Counted from the stretch's first letter, positions 8,072 through 18,387 are shown. The stretch: 45,106 nucleotides of DNA from Clostridiales bacterium (GCA_012521895.1 JAAYLK010000027.1:1-45106), one strand, 5' to 3'. Numbers and translations: made by a program. Notes: generated by a model from the sequence alone, not told the origin.

Positions 8072-10539
8072 ATGAAAAAATTTACTTTGTTTGCTGCCTG
8101 CCTGATGCTTGTGGGCTTGATGATTTTACCGGCGTTTGCAACAGAGGGTGGGCAAGCTGATCTCTCAACGCTCGTAATTGAACAGGACGGCGCTAAACTC
8201 ACCCTGGACCCGGAGAGTTTCCAGATTAGTTTCCAGCCCGCTGACAGCGAAAAGGTCTATCCAACCCTGGCCACCTCCTCGCCCTCGGGCAGCCGCGTGA
8301 TGCGCAATTTGCAGCAGTCTGCGCTCTCAGTGCAGTTTATCGCCAATGCCTTAAGCGGCACCACTGGCAGCATGGACAGCTACTCCATGTCGGTGGATTT
8401 GGGGGAAGCCAGCTTTGAGCCACTGCCCAAGGGCTTCCGCGTGACGTATACGATTGGTTCCAATGAACTGACAGTGGACGACCTGCCCAAGATGATTCCG
8501 GTGGCCACCTACAACGAACGCTTGCAGCCTCACTGGGATGAGCGCAATGACAAGCTGTTTAAGAGCAACTACCGCGTGGTGCCCAGGGAGGATGGCAACA
8601 GCCTCTTTGTGCGCATCAAGGATGACCTGGGCAAGCTGGCCATTACCCAGCTGTACGAGTTGATTTTCAATGTCGGTGACTACACGGTGGAAGACCGGGA
8701 CAACGACAACGCCGCCTACGGCCATGTGGTCGAGTTTATCAACCCCAAAATCACGGTAGTGATGGACTACCTGATTGACAAAGGCGACCTGATAGTGTCT
8801 GTGCCCCTGAGCGAACTCACCTTCACCAAGGACAACGAGGTCACCGCCCTGGATGTGCTGCCCTACTTCCTCAGTGCTGACAAGGCGCAGCAGGGTTACC
8901 TTTTTGTGCCCGATGGCCCGGGTGCCCTGATTCACTTCAACAACAACCGCATGGGCATCGCGGCCTACTCAACTCCGGTGTTTGGGCGGGATGTCTTAAT
9001 CCGCGCGGATGAGTACCGCCTGCCCACGCCGCCGACCAACCTGCCGGTGTATGGCATCAAAACCAATGAGGGCGCGGTGCTGGCCATCATAGAAGAAGGC
9101 GCGGAGCTGGCCACCATCACCGCTGACATCTCCGGCCACAGCGATGACTACAACCGTGTGTTCTCTACATTTACCCTAAGGGATGTTGAGCGCGTGGCCA
9201 TGGGAGGCAACAAGACCGTCACCACCCCGCGCTATGCTTCTGACGTGTATGAGGGCAGCCTGCGGCTTCGCTACCGCTTCCTAAACGGGGCTGATGCCGG
9301 TTATGTGCAGATGGCCAAGGAATACCGCCAGTACCTGCTGGATGCCCAGATGCTGAGAGTTGAGCCGCAAAGCGAGAAAGCCCCGCTGTTTTTGGAGCTG
9401 GTCGGCGCGGTCAAGAAACAGAAGTTCATCCTGGGCATCCCCTATGACGCCACGGTCCAGGCCACCACCATCCAACAGGCAGCGCAAATCTATGATGAGC
9501 TGCGGCAAGCCGGCATCGGCAACATCAAATTGCTGTACTCGGGCCTGTTCTCAGGCGGCGTTAAGCACGGGGCACTCTACAAAGCCCGGCTGGACGGCGG
9601 CCTGGGCAAGGCCAGCGATTTGACAGCATTGGCCAAGCGCTTGCAGGATGATGGCAATACCCTCTACCCCGCTATTAACCTGGGCAGAGTGTACAGCCCC
9701 AAGGGATTCTCCATGATGAATAACGCTGCCCGCCAGCATGACGGCAGCATCGCCCAGGTGTTTGAACCCTTCCAGCCACAGCTGAACGCCAAGCCCTACA
9801 AGGGCAGCGCCTACATCGCGCCGAACCACCTGCAGGACTATGTGTCCAAAGTCATCAACAACATGAATGGCTTGCAGTTAAACGGCGTCTTTGTGCAGGA
9901 CCTGGGCAACACCGTGGTGGGCACCTACAAGCGCAATGCGCACATCTCCCCCATCCACGCCGTGCCCATGGTGCAACAAGCCCTGTCTGCCATCGCGCCT
10001 TTGAATACGATGATGGACAGCCCCAATGCCTATGCCCTGCCGTACACCCATGCCATCACCAACCTGTCCACCCTGTCCAGCGGGCATAAGCTGCTGGACG
10101 CCACCGTCCCCTTTGCGCAGATGGTGTATGACGGCAGCCTGCCCTATTCCAGCCCCTCCTGGAACCTCAACCCGCAAATCCCCCTCAGCCGGCACCTGCG
10201 CTGTCCGCCATTGAGAGCAAGACCGCGCCGCGCTTCACCCTGAGCTTCGCGCAGCCCACCATCTTCCACAACACGGGCGACCTGGACTTCCTGGGCTATT
10301 TCGCCACCTGGTACAAGGACGCCCTGCCCCAGGTGGTGGAAGCCTATGCCGCCTACCAGGCCTTCTACGAGCAAGTCACGGGCGCGCGCATCATTGACCA
10401 TCAAATCATCACCAAGGATACCCGCCAGGTACGCTATGACAATGGCGTCCAGGTGCTGCTCAACTATGAGGAGGACGAGGCGCTGATCAACGGCGCCGCG
10501 GTCCCCGGCGGCGGCTATCTCATCAAAGGAGGGCCCTGA
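8072..10539 (+). CDS. Secreted DUF5696 protein, interrupted by an apparent frameshift
   Basis: Exported protein of about 822 aa if restored. It has a signal peptide (MKKFTLFAACLMLVGLMILP, cleaved near AFA-TEGG) and GGGAGGAG before the ATG. The family regularly accompanies sugar ABC transporters; its biochemical role is not known. The first frame continues to 10243 but turns to low-complexity arginine/proline after NLNPQIPLSRHL (around 10197). One frame over, the expected sequence resumes as ALSAIESKTAPRFTLSFAQP and runs to the stop at 10537-10539. Loss of one G in CACCT(G)GCGCTG near 10198 explains this exactly. It may be a real null mutation or an assembly error. As read, the product lacks its last ~115 residues. 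The following permease starts 1 base after the stop. Confidence 0.78.
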
Positions 10540-10540
10540 C

Positions 10541-11443
10541 ATGGAAGCGAAGAAACGCGGCTGGTATTACCGGCTAAGCTATCCCAAGAAAACCGCCATC
10601 TGGGGCTTTCTCTTCCTGCTGCCCTGGCTGCTGGGATTCCTGCTGTTGATTTTGGTCCCCATGCTGCAGACCTTTCAATATGGCTTCAACCAACTGGAAA
10701 TCGTGCCCACCGGCGGCATCAAGCTGACCCCGGCCGGCTTTGACAACTTCCGCCACGCGCTGCTGGTGGACCCCAACTTCAACCCCCTGCTGGTGAACAC
10801 CCTGATTGAAATCTTTCTGTTTACCCCGCTGATCATCATCTTCTCCCTCCTGTGCGCCATCCTGCTCAACGGCAAGTTCAGGGGCCGCGCGGTGGCGCGC
10901 GCCATCTTCTTCATTCCCATCATCATGGCGACGGGCCTGATGATGCAGCGTGTGACCAATCTGTCCGGCCAGCTCCAGCAGGGTGTGGAAAGCGAGAACC
11001 TCTATGGCTCCGCCATCATCGCAAGGCTGCTGTTCAACCTGGGCATCGGCGGGCAATTGATCAGCTACCTGCAGGACATGGTCAACCGCATCTTTGACAT
11101 CGTTTCGCTGTCAGGCATCCAGATCCTCATCTTCCTGTCCGCCCTCCAGTCCATTTCACCCTCCCTGTATGAGGTGGCCAAGATTGAAGGGGCCACCAGC
11201 TATGAGACCTTCTGGCGGGTGACGGTGGTGATGGTGTCCCCCATGATTTTGACCTGTGTCATCTACACCATGAGCGACCTGTTCGCCAGAAGCGACGTGA
11301 TGACGCTGGTGTACGACCTGGCCTTCCGCCAGTCCCGCTTTGGCTTAAGCGCCGCGATGAGCGCCATTTTCCTGCTGCTGAGCGTGCTGTCCATCGGCCT
11401 TGTCGTATTGCTGATGAGAAGGGTGGTGTTCTACTATGACTGA
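10541..11443 (+). CDS. Sugar ABC transporter permease, MalF-like
   Basis: Inner-membrane permease of 300 aa. The N-terminus is cytoplasmic and basic (MEAKKRGWYYRLSYPKKTAI), then GFLFLLPWLLGFLLLILVPM forms the first membrane helix. The ATPase-docking EAA loop appears as YEVAKIEGATSYETFWRVTV near residue 212. AAAGGAGGG inside the end of the DUF5696 frame is the ribosome binding site. It overlaps the next permease by 8 bases, so the pair is translationally coupled. No binding protein or ATPase belongs to this cluster within the window. Confidence 0.92.
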   Translation: MEAKKRGWYYRLSYPKKTAIWGFLFLLPWLLGFLLLILVPMLQTFQYGFNQLEIVPTGGIKLTPAGFDNFRHALLVDPNFNPLLVNTLIEIFLFTPLIIIFSLLCAILLNGKFRGRAVARAIFFIPIIMATGLMMQRVTNLSGQLQQGVESENLYGSAIIARLLFNLGIGGQLISYLQDMVNRIFDIVSLSGIQILIFLSALQSISPSLYEVAKIEGATSYETFWRVTVVMVSPMILTCVIYTMSDLFARSDVMTLVYDLAFRQSRFGLSAAMSAIFLLLSVLSIGLVVLLMRRVVFYYD

Positions 11444-12470
11444 CCAGGCAAGGACAAGACCCGGCTTGCTGCCCAAGCAGCGCTGGGAACTGACGGACGC
11501 CAAAAAAGTGCGCGCCCAGAACGCCGGCAGGCGCTTTGTGATGAACCTGCTGCGCTATGCCCTGGTCATCTGCCTAAGCTACCTGATTTTGGCGCCCATC
11601 CTCATCAACATCACCACCGCCTTCACCTACCCGCGCGACCTGGGCCTGTCCTCCTCCTTGTGGATTCCGGCACGGATTTCCATGGAGAACTGGCATGTGG
11701 CCCTGCTATCGCTCAACTACAAGGTTTCCCTGCCCTACACCATCGTCCAGACCGCGCTGATCGCCCTGCTTCAAACGTTTTGCGCGATGCTGGCTGCCTA
11801 TTCCTTTGCCAGGCTCAAGTTCCCCGGCCGCGGGCTGCTGTTTGCCTTCGCGGTGTTCACTATCATCGTGCCGCCGCAGACCTTCATGCTGCCCCAGTAT
11901 GTCTACTTTCGGAACTTTGACATCCTGGGCATCTTCAAGGCCATCACCGGGAAGCCCTTGAACCTCCTGGGCAGCCCCCTGTCCCTGGTGCTGATCAATG
12001 GCCTGGGCCAGGGTTTGAAAGGCGGCTTGTTCATCTACATCTTCCGCCAGGTCTACCGCAGCCTGCCAAAGTCCCTGGAGGAAGCGGCCTACGTGGACGG
12101 CGCCGGCTTCATCCGCACCTTCTTTGGCATCGTGGTGCCTTCCTCCACTTCCGACCTCCTGACGGTGCTGGTGCTGTCCTTCGTGTGGAACTGGAACGAC
12201 GCCTACTACATCCGCCTGTTTGACAGCAGCAATTCCCAAAACCTGATGCTGGCCTACACCCGCGCGGTGGGCTCGGTGGACCAGGCCATTGCCCGCATCG
12301 CCACCCAGGTGCCCGCCCATTATGCCTTCCTACAAAAGAACCCCATGTACGAGGCCGCCATCGGCAAAACAGCCGCCCTGCTGGTCTTCCTTCCGCTGGT
12401 GATCATGTTCCTGGTGGTGCAGCGCCGCTTCGTGCAGGGCGTGGAGCGCAGCGGGTTGGCGGGGGATTGA
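11436..12470 (+). CDS. Carbohydrate ABC transporter permease, MalG-like
   Basis: Second permease of the pair, 344 aa. A ~45-residue hydrophilic N-terminus precedes the first membrane segment (ALVICLSYLILAPILINITT). The EAA loop is EEAAYVDGAGFIRTFFGIVV near residue 215, and the protein ends in RRFVQGVERSGLAGD like other MalG homologues. It is the last gene of the operon; a terminator begins 23 bases downstream. Substrate is not predictable; the association with Yip1 and DUF5696 suggests a complex glycan. Confidence 0.92.
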   Translation: MTDQARTRPGLLPKQRWELTDAKKVRAQNAGRRFVMNLLRYALVICLSYLILAPILINITTAFTYPRDLGLSSSLWIPARISMENWHVALLSLNYKVSLPYTIVQTALIALLQTFCAMLAAYSFARLKFPGRGLLFAFAVFTIIVPPQTFMLPQYVYFRNFDILGIFKAITGKPLNLLGSPLSLVLINGLGQGLKGGLFIYIFRQVYRSLPKSLEEAAYVDGAGFIRTFFGIVVPSSTSDLLTVLVLSFVWNWNDAYYIRLFDSSNSQNLMLAYTRAVGSVDQAIARIATQVPAHYAFLQKNPMYEAAIGKTAALLVFLPLVIMFLVVQRRFVQGVERSGLAGD

Positions 12471-12492
12471 TCTGAAACTCAATAATGCACAA

Positions 12493-12526
12493 CAAAGGGG
12501 CCGTAGTCTTGCTACAGCCCCTTTTT
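12493..12526 (+). terminator. Rho-independent terminator after second permease operon
   Basis: AAAGGGGC, GTAG, a short loop, CTAC and GCCCCTTTTT form a strong stem with a T-run. It abuts the 3' end of the convergent tRNA-Sec gene. Confidence 0.85.
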
Positions 12527-12622
12527 GGCGAGAGCATGTGGGAATCGAACCCACCCAAGAAGCTTCTAACCCCTTACACCGGTTTTGAAGACCGAGAGGC
12601 ACACCAGCACCCATCTGCTCCC
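12526..12622 (-). tRNA. selC: tRNA-Sec (anticodon TCA)
   Basis: Selenocysteine tRNA of 97 bases read on the minus strand. It has an anticodon stem-loop CGGT-CTTCAAA-ACCG with TCA at 12588-12586 that reads UGA, a long variable arm, a T-arm GTGGG-TTCGATT-CCCAC, and an encoded 3' CCA after a G discriminator. The acceptor pairs GGGAGCA with TGCTCTC; the eighth pair expected for this tRNA looks mismatched (G-A). It lies 71 bases after selB and is probably transcribed with selA-selB. It is charged with serine, converted by SelA using selenophosphate from SelD, and delivered by SelB. Confidence 0.95.
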
Positions 12623-12693
12623 ATGTGGTTTCATGGTAAATCATTGAGGAATACTTGTCAAATGCTCGTTTCTGGCAAGGAGCAGCCCAAGGC

Positions 12694-14592
12694 TCAAGCC
12701 AGGCGGCGCCCCTCCCCCACCTTGCGGGTCAGGCCGCGCCGGTCCCACAGTTCCAAAATGGCCAGGGCATACTTGCGCGAGGTGTTCAGCGCGTCGCGGA
12801 AGTCGGCCAGGGTGACCTCTTCCTTTTGGTTGGCAAGTTCATGAAAAGACTGCCAAGCCTGGTCCAGGTCTTGGCTTAAGAAGAAGATGTCCGGGCTGAC
12901 CGCTTGCAGGATTCCCTGGTCCAGCAGGTGATCCAGCACACGGGGAAATTCCTTCTCCTTGATGTTGTCAGCCAGCAAGGCGGGTTTCTCCGGCGGGGAA
13001 AAGCGCGCTTCCTCAAAGCGCTTGAGCAGGGCGTCTTTTAAGGACTGCTGCTTGGGCGAAAGCGTGATCACAAAGTCCGGCAGGGCAAAGCCCGGGCCAC
13101 CCGGGACAAAGGCCCGGCGGGACAGCAGCGCGTCCACCACCTGGTCGCCATCCTCTGCCGCCTGGCCCGGCAGCAGGGCGGAGCGCAGTTCCTCCCGTCG
13201 CATGCCCATGCGCAGGGGGTTTTTCTGGTGAAAGTCTGCAAGGATGGTTTGTGCCTTCTGCCCCAGGGCCTCCAGGCTGTTTTGGTGGAGGTACAGGCCC
13301 TGGCGCAAACTCATCACGTGTCCTTGCCCATCCAAGGCCTGCAGGCACTCATTGACCGCAGCCTCGTCCACTGCCAGCTGCAAGGCCAAGGATCTGGCCG
13401 GCACAAAATGCGTTCCATGGCCCAACAGCAGCGCCTCCACCTTCTGGCTGAGGTCACCGCCGTGCAGCAGCTTGAGCTTCTCCAGCGCCTTGACGCTGGA
13501 AGGCCTGTGCTTGTAGGGCGTGGGGTCCAGCACGGTGCCGCCGCCCACGGTTTCCAGGGGCGAATAAAAGCGCAGCACAAAGGCATCGCCCGCCTTGGCC
13601 GCCACCTCCTCCTCAAAGCGCAGTTGGCCAAAGCCTTCCTCGCCCGGCAGCAGGCGTTCCTTGCCGCCAAGCAGCACCAGCTTGCACAGCGTCTCTCCAG
13701 AGCCATGGTGGAAGTGCAGCCTGCTGCCGTTTTCCAGGGTGCGCGCGGCGTCCTTCAGCACGCGCAAGGCCACGTCCATCATCATGCCCGGCTGCATGCT
13801 GCCCGGGCTTGCCAGCACCCCGCCGCGGGGGATGTCCTCCTGCCTGGCCTTTTGCAGGTTGACCGCCACGCGCTGGCCGGCAACAGCCCTGTCCACGCGA
13901 TTCCCATGCACCTGCAAGGAGCGCACCTTGTGGCTTTCCTGCGTGGGGTAGAGCATGACGTCCTCACCCTCGCCCAGGCTGCCTTCTATCAGGGTGCCCG
14001 TCACCACCGTGCCAAAGCCGGGCATGGTAAACACCCGGTCCACCGGCAGGCGGAAGGGGCGTCTGCTGTCCTTGCCGGGGGCCTGCTCCACTAGGTCAAG
14101 CAGCACCTTTTTCAAGTCCTCCATGCCCTGCCCGGTGTGTGCGGACACCGGCAGGATGGGTGCGTCTTTCAAAAAGCTGTCGGACAGCTCCTCCTTGAGC
14201 TCCTCAAGCATCATCTCCAGCCAGTCCTCTTCCACCAGGTCCACCTTGGTGACCGCCACGCAGCCTTTATTGATGCCCAGCAATGACAGGATGCCCAGGT
14301 GCTCCCGGGTCTGGGGCATGACGCCCTCATCCGCGGCCACCACCAGCAAGGCCAGGTCAATGCCGCCGGCGCCTGAGAGCATGTTGCGGATGAAGCGCTC
14401 ATGCCCGGGCACATCGACGATGCCCGCCTTGGCGCCATTTGGCAAATCCAGCCAGGCAAAGCCCAGGTCAATCGTGATGCCGCGGCGCTTTTCTTCCTCC
14501 AGGCGGTCGGTGTCCACCCCGGTAAGCGCCCGCACCAGGGCGGTTTTGCCATGGTCCACATGGCCGGCAGTGCCGATGATGACGTTATGCAA
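12694..14592 (-). CDS. selB: Selenocysteine-specific elongation factor SelB
   Basis: GTPase that carries Sec-tRNA to the ribosome at UGA codons followed by a SECIS hairpin. The N-terminal EF-Tu-like part shows G1 [12 protein letters not shown]3 DVPGHERF and G4 TKVDL; beta-barrel domains follow, and the C-terminal third carries the winged helices that bind SECIS RNA. At 632 aa it has full length. I choose TTG 14592 as start: AGGAGG lies 9 bases upstream and the protein then begins directly with [16 protein letters not shown]; the ATG at 14601 touches the ribosome binding site. The gene overlaps the selA stop by 8 bases, so the two are coupled. Confidence 0.96.
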   Translation of the reverse strand: MHNVIIGTAGHVDHGKTALVRALTGVDTDRLEEEKRRGITIDLGFAWLDLPNGAKAGIVDVPGHERFIRNMLSGAGGIDLALLVVAADEGVMPQTREHLGILSLLGINKGCVAVTKVDLVEEDWLEMMLEELKEELSDSFLKDAPILPVSAHTGQGMEDLKKVLLDLVEQAPGKDSRRPFRLPVDRVFTMPGFGTVVTGTLIEGSLGEGEDVMLYPTQESHKVRSLQVHGNRVDRAVAGQRVAVNLQKARQEDIPRGGVLASPGSMQPGMMMDVALRVLKDAARTLENGSRLHFHHGSGETLCKLVLLGGKERLLPGEEGFGQLRFEEEVAAKAGDAFVLRFYSPLETVGGGTVLDPTPYKHRPSSVKALEKLKLLHGGDLSQKVEALLLGHGTHFVPARSLALQLAVDEAAVNECLQALDGQGHVMSLRQGLYLHQNSLEALGQKAQTILADFHQKNPLRMGMRREELRSALLPGQAAEDGDQVVDALLSRRAFVPGGPGFALPDFVITLSPKQQSLKDALLKRFEEARFSPPEKPALLADNIKEKEFPRVLDHLLDQGILQAVSPDIFFLSQDLDQAWQSFHELANQKEEVTLADFRDALNTSRKYALAILELWDRRGLTRKVGEGRRLA

Positions 14593-15997
14593 GGGGATCA
14601 TCCTCCTGACGCAGGGCGCGTTGTATGGCTTCCACCAGGGCGGGCAGCTGGTCTTCCCGCACCGTGCGCAGGTCCAACAGCAAACTGCCCTGGTGGATGC
14701 GGCCGATGACCGGGGGTTGGCCCAGGCGCAGGTTGCGGGCCAGTGTGTCCACGGTGATGTCCTTTGGCTGCAAAGCCAGCGCGAGCGATGGTATGCTTTC
14801 CCCGGGCGCGGAACCGCCGCCCAACTGGGCTTCATTGTCTGCAATGCGCACAGTCAAACCCGAAAGGGATTGCAGCTCGTTTTGCAGCCGCAAGGCGCGG
14901 CGGTTCAGCTCTGTAAGCTCCAGCGCCAGCATCTGGTACAGGGGCAATTCGCGCAATGCGAAATTCGGGTCCTGATACAGCTGCAGGGTGGCCTCCAACG
15001 CCGCCAGGCTCATCTTGCCCGGGCGCAGGGCGCGCATCAGCGGGTGCTTTTTCATGCTGGCAATCAGGTCCTTCCTGCCTGCCAGGATGCCTGCCTGGGG
15101 ACCGCCCAGCAGCTTGTCGCCCGAGAAGCACACCACATCGGCTCCTTGTTGTAAGGCCTCCCTGGGGCCCGGTTCCTCCATCAGGCCAAAGCCCGAAAGC
15201 GGCAGCAGCGCACCGCTGCCCAGGTCCGCAAGCAGCGGAAGCCCGGTCTGCCTGGCCAGGGCGGACAGTTCCTCAACCTCAACCGATTGGGTAAAGCCCA
15301 CCACCTTGTAGTTGCTGGTGTGCACCTTGAGCAAGGCGGCGGTGTTGTCGTTGATGGCCTGCTTATAATCGGTGATTTTGGTCTTGTTGGTGGCCCCCAC
15401 TTCGCGCAGGACGCAGCCGCTTTGCTCCATCACCTCCGGCACCCGGAAGCTGCCGCCGATTTCCACCAGTTCCCCGCGGGAAACCACCACCTCATGGCCT
15501 GTGGCGATGGCGGAAAGCATCAGCAATACAGCCGCGGCGTTGTTGTTGAGCACCAGCGCGGCCTGCGCGCCCAGCAGCTTGGACAGCAGGCCTTCCACGT
15601 GCGCCTGCCTGTCCCCGCGCTGGCCAGCCTCTAAGTCATATTCCAGCGGGGTGTAGTTAATAGCCGCTTCATAGGCCGCTTGGGCTGCCGCCTTGGCCAT
15701 GGGCGCGCGGCCCAGGTTGGTGTGCAGCAGGATGCCGCTGGCGTTGATGACCGCGGGTTTTTGAGACACAAACATGCAAGACAAGCGTTTTTCGCAGACA
15801 TGCAGCAAGGTTTCCTGATTGATTTCGACGTCCTTGCCTGACAGCAAAGCCTGTCGGGCTTCTTCCAGCAATTCCCGCAAACCCTGTACCACCAGGCCCT
15901 GGGAATATTGTTTGCTCAAAGCATTGGCCTGGGGATGGTTCAGCAGGCTGTCCACCTTGGGAAGCGCGCGCAGGCGCTTTGATTGATCGCTTGACAT
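14585..15997 (-). CDS. selA: L-seryl-tRNA(Sec) selenium transferase SelA
   Basis: PLP enzyme that converts seryl-tRNA(Sec) to selenocysteyl-tRNA(Sec) with selenophosphate. 470 aa. The PLP lysine lies in [18 protein letters not shown], and the N-terminal segment [17 protein letters not shown] is typical of the family. ATG 15997 is preferred over an in-frame ATG at 16018 because CGGAG lies about 7 bases before it and nothing comparable precedes the earlier one. It heads selA-selB-tRNA-Sec and is divergent from selD across a 115-base shared regulatory region. Confidence 0.96.
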   Translation of the reverse strand: MSSDQSKRLRALPKVDSLLNHPQANALSKQYSQGLVVQGLRELLEEARQALLSGKDVEINQETLLHVCEKRLSCMFVSQKPAVINASGILLHTNLGRAPMAKAAAQAAYEAAINYTPLEYDLEAGQRGDRQAHVEGLLSKLLGAQAALVLNNNAAAVLLMLSAIATGHEVVVSRGELVEIGGSFRVPEVMEQSGCVLREVGATNKTKITDYKQAINDNTAALLKVHTSNYKVVGFTQSVEVEELSALARQTGLPLLADLGSGALLPLSGFGLMEEPGPREALQQGADVVCFSGDKLLGGPQAGILAGRKDLIASMKKHPLMRALRPGKMSLAALEATLQLYQDPNFALRELPLYQMLALELTELNRRALRLQNELQSLSGLTVRIADNEAQLGGGSAPGESIPSLALALQPKDITVDTLARNLRLGQPPVIGRIHQGSLLLDLRTVREDQLPALVEAIQRALRQEDDPLA

Positions 15998-16019
15998 GCT
16001 GTGCTCCGTTTCATTCATT

Positions 16020-16037
16020 CTGTGTATTGTAACACAG
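16020..16037 (-). promoter_or_regulatory. selA extended -10 promoter overlapped by an inverted repeat
   Basis: Minus strand TG-T-TACAAT gives an extended -10 element (TACAAT at 16031-16026) about 30 bases before selA. The same site is centred in an inverted repeat CTGTGT-N6-ACACAG (16020-16037), so a bound repressor would cover the -10. No good -35 is visible. The operator role is inference. Confidence 0.4.
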
Positions 16038-16054
16038 CCAGTGGGCATGCTTCC

Positions 16055-16083
16055 TTGCACCTTGCACCTTCTTCCCGTAGAAT
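16055..16083 (+). promoter_or_regulatory. Sigma-A-type promoter for selD
   Basis: TTGCAC (16055-16060), a 17-base spacer and TAGAAT (16078-16083), 30 bases upstream of the selD ATG. The TTGCACC sequence is directly repeated in the spacer. Confidence 0.55.
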
Positions 16084-16112
16084 AACAGCAAAGCAAGGAA
16101 GGAGGGACACTG

Positions 16113-17162
16113 ATGCCAGACAGTGAACGCATCCGCCTGACCATGATGACATCCTGCGGCGGGTGAGCGGCCAAGACAGGGCCGGGTGTCCTGGAAGAAA
16201 TTTTACAGCAGCTGCCAAAGGGCATGGCTGACCCCAATTTGCTGGTGGGCTTTGACACCAGCGATGACGCCGCCGTCTACCGGGTGGACGAGCACACCGC
16301 CCTCATCCAGACAGTGGACTTTTTCCCGCCGATGGTGGATGATCCCTACCTCTTTGGGCAGGTGGCGGCCGCCAATGCCTTAAGCGACGTCTATGCCATG
16401 GGCGGCACGCCCAAGTTGGCCATGAACCTGCTGTGCTTTCCCTCTGACCTGTTATCAAAAGAGGACGTGCTGGCCATCCTTCGGGGTGGAGCGGACAAAG
16501 CGCGGGAGGCCGGCGCCGTGCTGTGCGGCGGGCACACGATTGAGGACAGGGAACCCAAGTACGGCCTGTGCGTCACCGGCTTTGTGCACCCTGACAGGGT
16601 GCTGACCAATGCCGCGGCCCAAACCGGGGACGCTTTGATTTTAACAAAACCGCTGGGCTCGGGCATCCTCAGCACCGCCGCCAAGGCCGGACTGCTGCCC
16701 GAACACCAGGTGGACCTGCTCATGGCCACCATGACCACCCTCAACGCCGCAGCCGCCAAGGCAATGGAGAAGTACACCGTTCACGCCTGCACCGACATCA
16801 CCGGCTTTGGCCTGATTGGCCACGCCACGGAGATGGCTCGCGGCAGCGGGAAGACCATCCGCCTGTTTGCTGACCGCTTGCCCTTGATGGAGGGGGTCTT
16901 GCAGCAGGCACAGGACGGCATCGTGCCCGGCGGCGCCTACCGCAACCGTGAATACTTAAGCAGGACGACGGAAATCGGCCCGGCGGTGTCCACTGCCTTA
17001 TCCGACATCTGCTTTGACCCGCAGACTTCGGGCGGCCTGCTCATCAGTTTGCCTATGCCGGAAGCAGAGCGGCTGCTACATGACCTGCTGCCAAACTGCC
17101 CACAGGCCGCCATCATCGGGCAGGTGGAAGAGCAGTTAAACAAGCACATCATCCTGGAATGA
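16113..17162 (+). CDS. selD: Selenide, water dikinase SelD (selenoprotein, Sec18)
   Basis: Makes selenophosphate from selenide and ATP for SelA. The gene starts at ATG 16113 with AAGGAGGG about 7 bases upstream. It runs MPDSERIRLTMMTSCGG, then an in-frame TGA at 16164-16166, then AAKTGPGVLEEILQQLP. The TGA falls exactly where SelD proteins carry their catalytic Cys or Sec (followed by AxK), so it encodes Sec18 and the product is 349 residues. The frame after TGA is uninterrupted to the stop at 17160-17162. The ATP-binding segment is visible as LVGFDTSDDAAVY. The genuine stop is also TGA, so this cell separates the two meanings by context. It is monocistronic, with a terminator 21 bases downstream. 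Confidence 0.96.
16164..16184 (+). promoter_or_regulatory. Sec codon and candidate SECIS hairpin in selD
   Basis: Directly after the TGA, CGGCC and GGCCG (16168-16172, 16180-16184) pair around a 7-base loop AAGACAG that contains G residues. Bacterial SECIS elements lie just 3' of the UGA. The stem is short and starts closer than in E. coli, so the exact element is uncertain. Confidence 0.45.
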
Positions 17163-17182
17163 CAATCCTGTACAACTGAGAG

Positions 17183-17215
17183 GGAAGGGGCCAAAAGCAC
17201 AGCCCCTTCCTTTTT
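17183..17215 (+). terminator. Terminator between convergent selD and grdD
   Basis: GGAAGGGGC and GCCCCTTCC form a 9-bp stem around a 10-base loop, followed by TTTTT. It terminates selD and, lying immediately past the grdD stop, may also work for the convergent grd operon. Confidence 0.9.
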
Positions 17216-17219
17216 CGTT

Positions 17220-18377
17220 TTACCCGATAAAACCGCCGGTTTTCAGGATGGCCAACGCCTTGTCCAGGCGCTGCTCATTCACCATTACAACCGGCCCTGT
17301 GCAGCCCATGCCGCTTTGGGCATAGATGCCCTCTTGCCACAGCAGCGTTACCGCGTCCTCCAGTTCCATCACCTCGATGCCCGCGATGTCCGTGGTGACC
17401 GGCTCCTGGGGCGGGGCAGCGACTTGCTGGGCTTTAGGCTCCTGCTTGTTGCGCGCGGCTGCTTCCTCCAGCAGCTGCTTTAATCCTGCCTTGTACGCTT
17501 TCTCGAATTCTTCTTTGGCCGACTGCTGCCAGACATTTTGCGCCAGCTGACTGGCGAATTTCAAGGCGTTGGCCACCACCGCTTCCCCGCTGGCACGGGA
17601 GACAATCAGCACCAATTTGTCATAGTTTTCCCCGATGCCCGGGCCATAGCCATAGCCCACTGTTTCGTAGTTGCCGCCGCTGGTAAAGGCGGACAACATC
17701 TTGATGACCACGTTGCCTGTCAGGCTGTCCATCACCATCACATCGCAGCTGCCAAGCAGCAGGTCATTGCCCCGCATGATACAACCGCCACCGGCGCGCG
17801 CGGAAGCAGCGAAGGTAAAGTCAAAGCCATTGGCCTGCAGTTTTTTCAGCATCGTCTCCGCCTGGCGGGCGCCGTCGATGTTGAGCAAGCCCACAGTGGG
17901 GTTCTTGATACCACAGGCCTTGGCGGTGATGATGCCGCAGATGGCGCCGCGCACCAGGGCCTCCACCCGGTCCGTCGCCGCGGTGCCGGTGGTAGTGGCC
18001 AGGAAGATTTTCCGCCCGGTGGAAGGCGCGATGGCCCTGCCCACGGTAGCCACCCCGATGGGGAAGGGATAGTGCATGGTGACCGTCCCTTGAATGGTGC
18101 CGTCCCCCATCAGGCGCTCCATCACCTCATGGGCCTGGGCTTCGTCCTGCACCGGATGGCAGGTAAGGTCTGGGTGATTGAGGCTGCCGATGTAGTGGAC
18201 GTCCACGCCCTGTTTTTTGGCCAGCAAGGCCGCGTTTAAGGCGTTTTGCTCGCCGTGCTCGCCTCCAGGCGCTGTCAGCGCGATGGCGGGGCTTGTGCCT
18301 AGGCGGCCTGTCTCCAGGGCTGTGGCCAGCTCCAGAAAGGTTTCTTTGATCAGCTGCTGCGCGTTTTTGTGTGCCAT
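17220..18377 (-). CDS. grdD: Glycine reductase complex component C, alpha subunit GrdD
   Basis: Last gene of the grd operon. With GrdC it releases the acetyl group carried from selenoprotein A (as Se-carboxymethyl/acetyl thioester) as acetyl phosphate. 385 aa, PlsX-like fold. The essential cysteine of the family is at residue 359 in SGMGCTGPVVMV near the C-terminus. GGAGGG lies before the ATG, and the gap to grdC is 10 bases. A lysine/glutamine/alanine-rich linker at ~315-335 joins the main domain to the cysteine-bearing tail. Confidence 0.96.
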   Translation of the reverse strand: MAHKNAQQLIKETFLELATALETGRLGTSPAIALTAPGGEHGEQNALNAALLAKKQGVDVHYIGSLNHPDLTCHPVQDEAQAHEVMERLMGDGTIQGTVTMHYPFPIGVATVGRAIAPSTGRKIFLATTTGTAATDRVEALVRGAICGIITAKACGIKNPTVGLLNIDGARQAETMLKKLQANGFDFTFAASARAGGGCIMRGNDLLLGSCDVMVMDSLTGNVVIKMLSAFTSGGNYETVGYGYGPGIGENYDKLVLIVSRASGEAVVANALKFASQLAQNVWQQSAKEEFEKAYKAGLKQLLEEAAARNKQEPKAQQVAAPPQEPVTTDIAGIEVMELEDAVTLLWQEGIYAQSGMGCTGPVVMVNEQRLDKALAILKTGGFIG

Positions 18378-18387
18378 GCCGCCCTCC

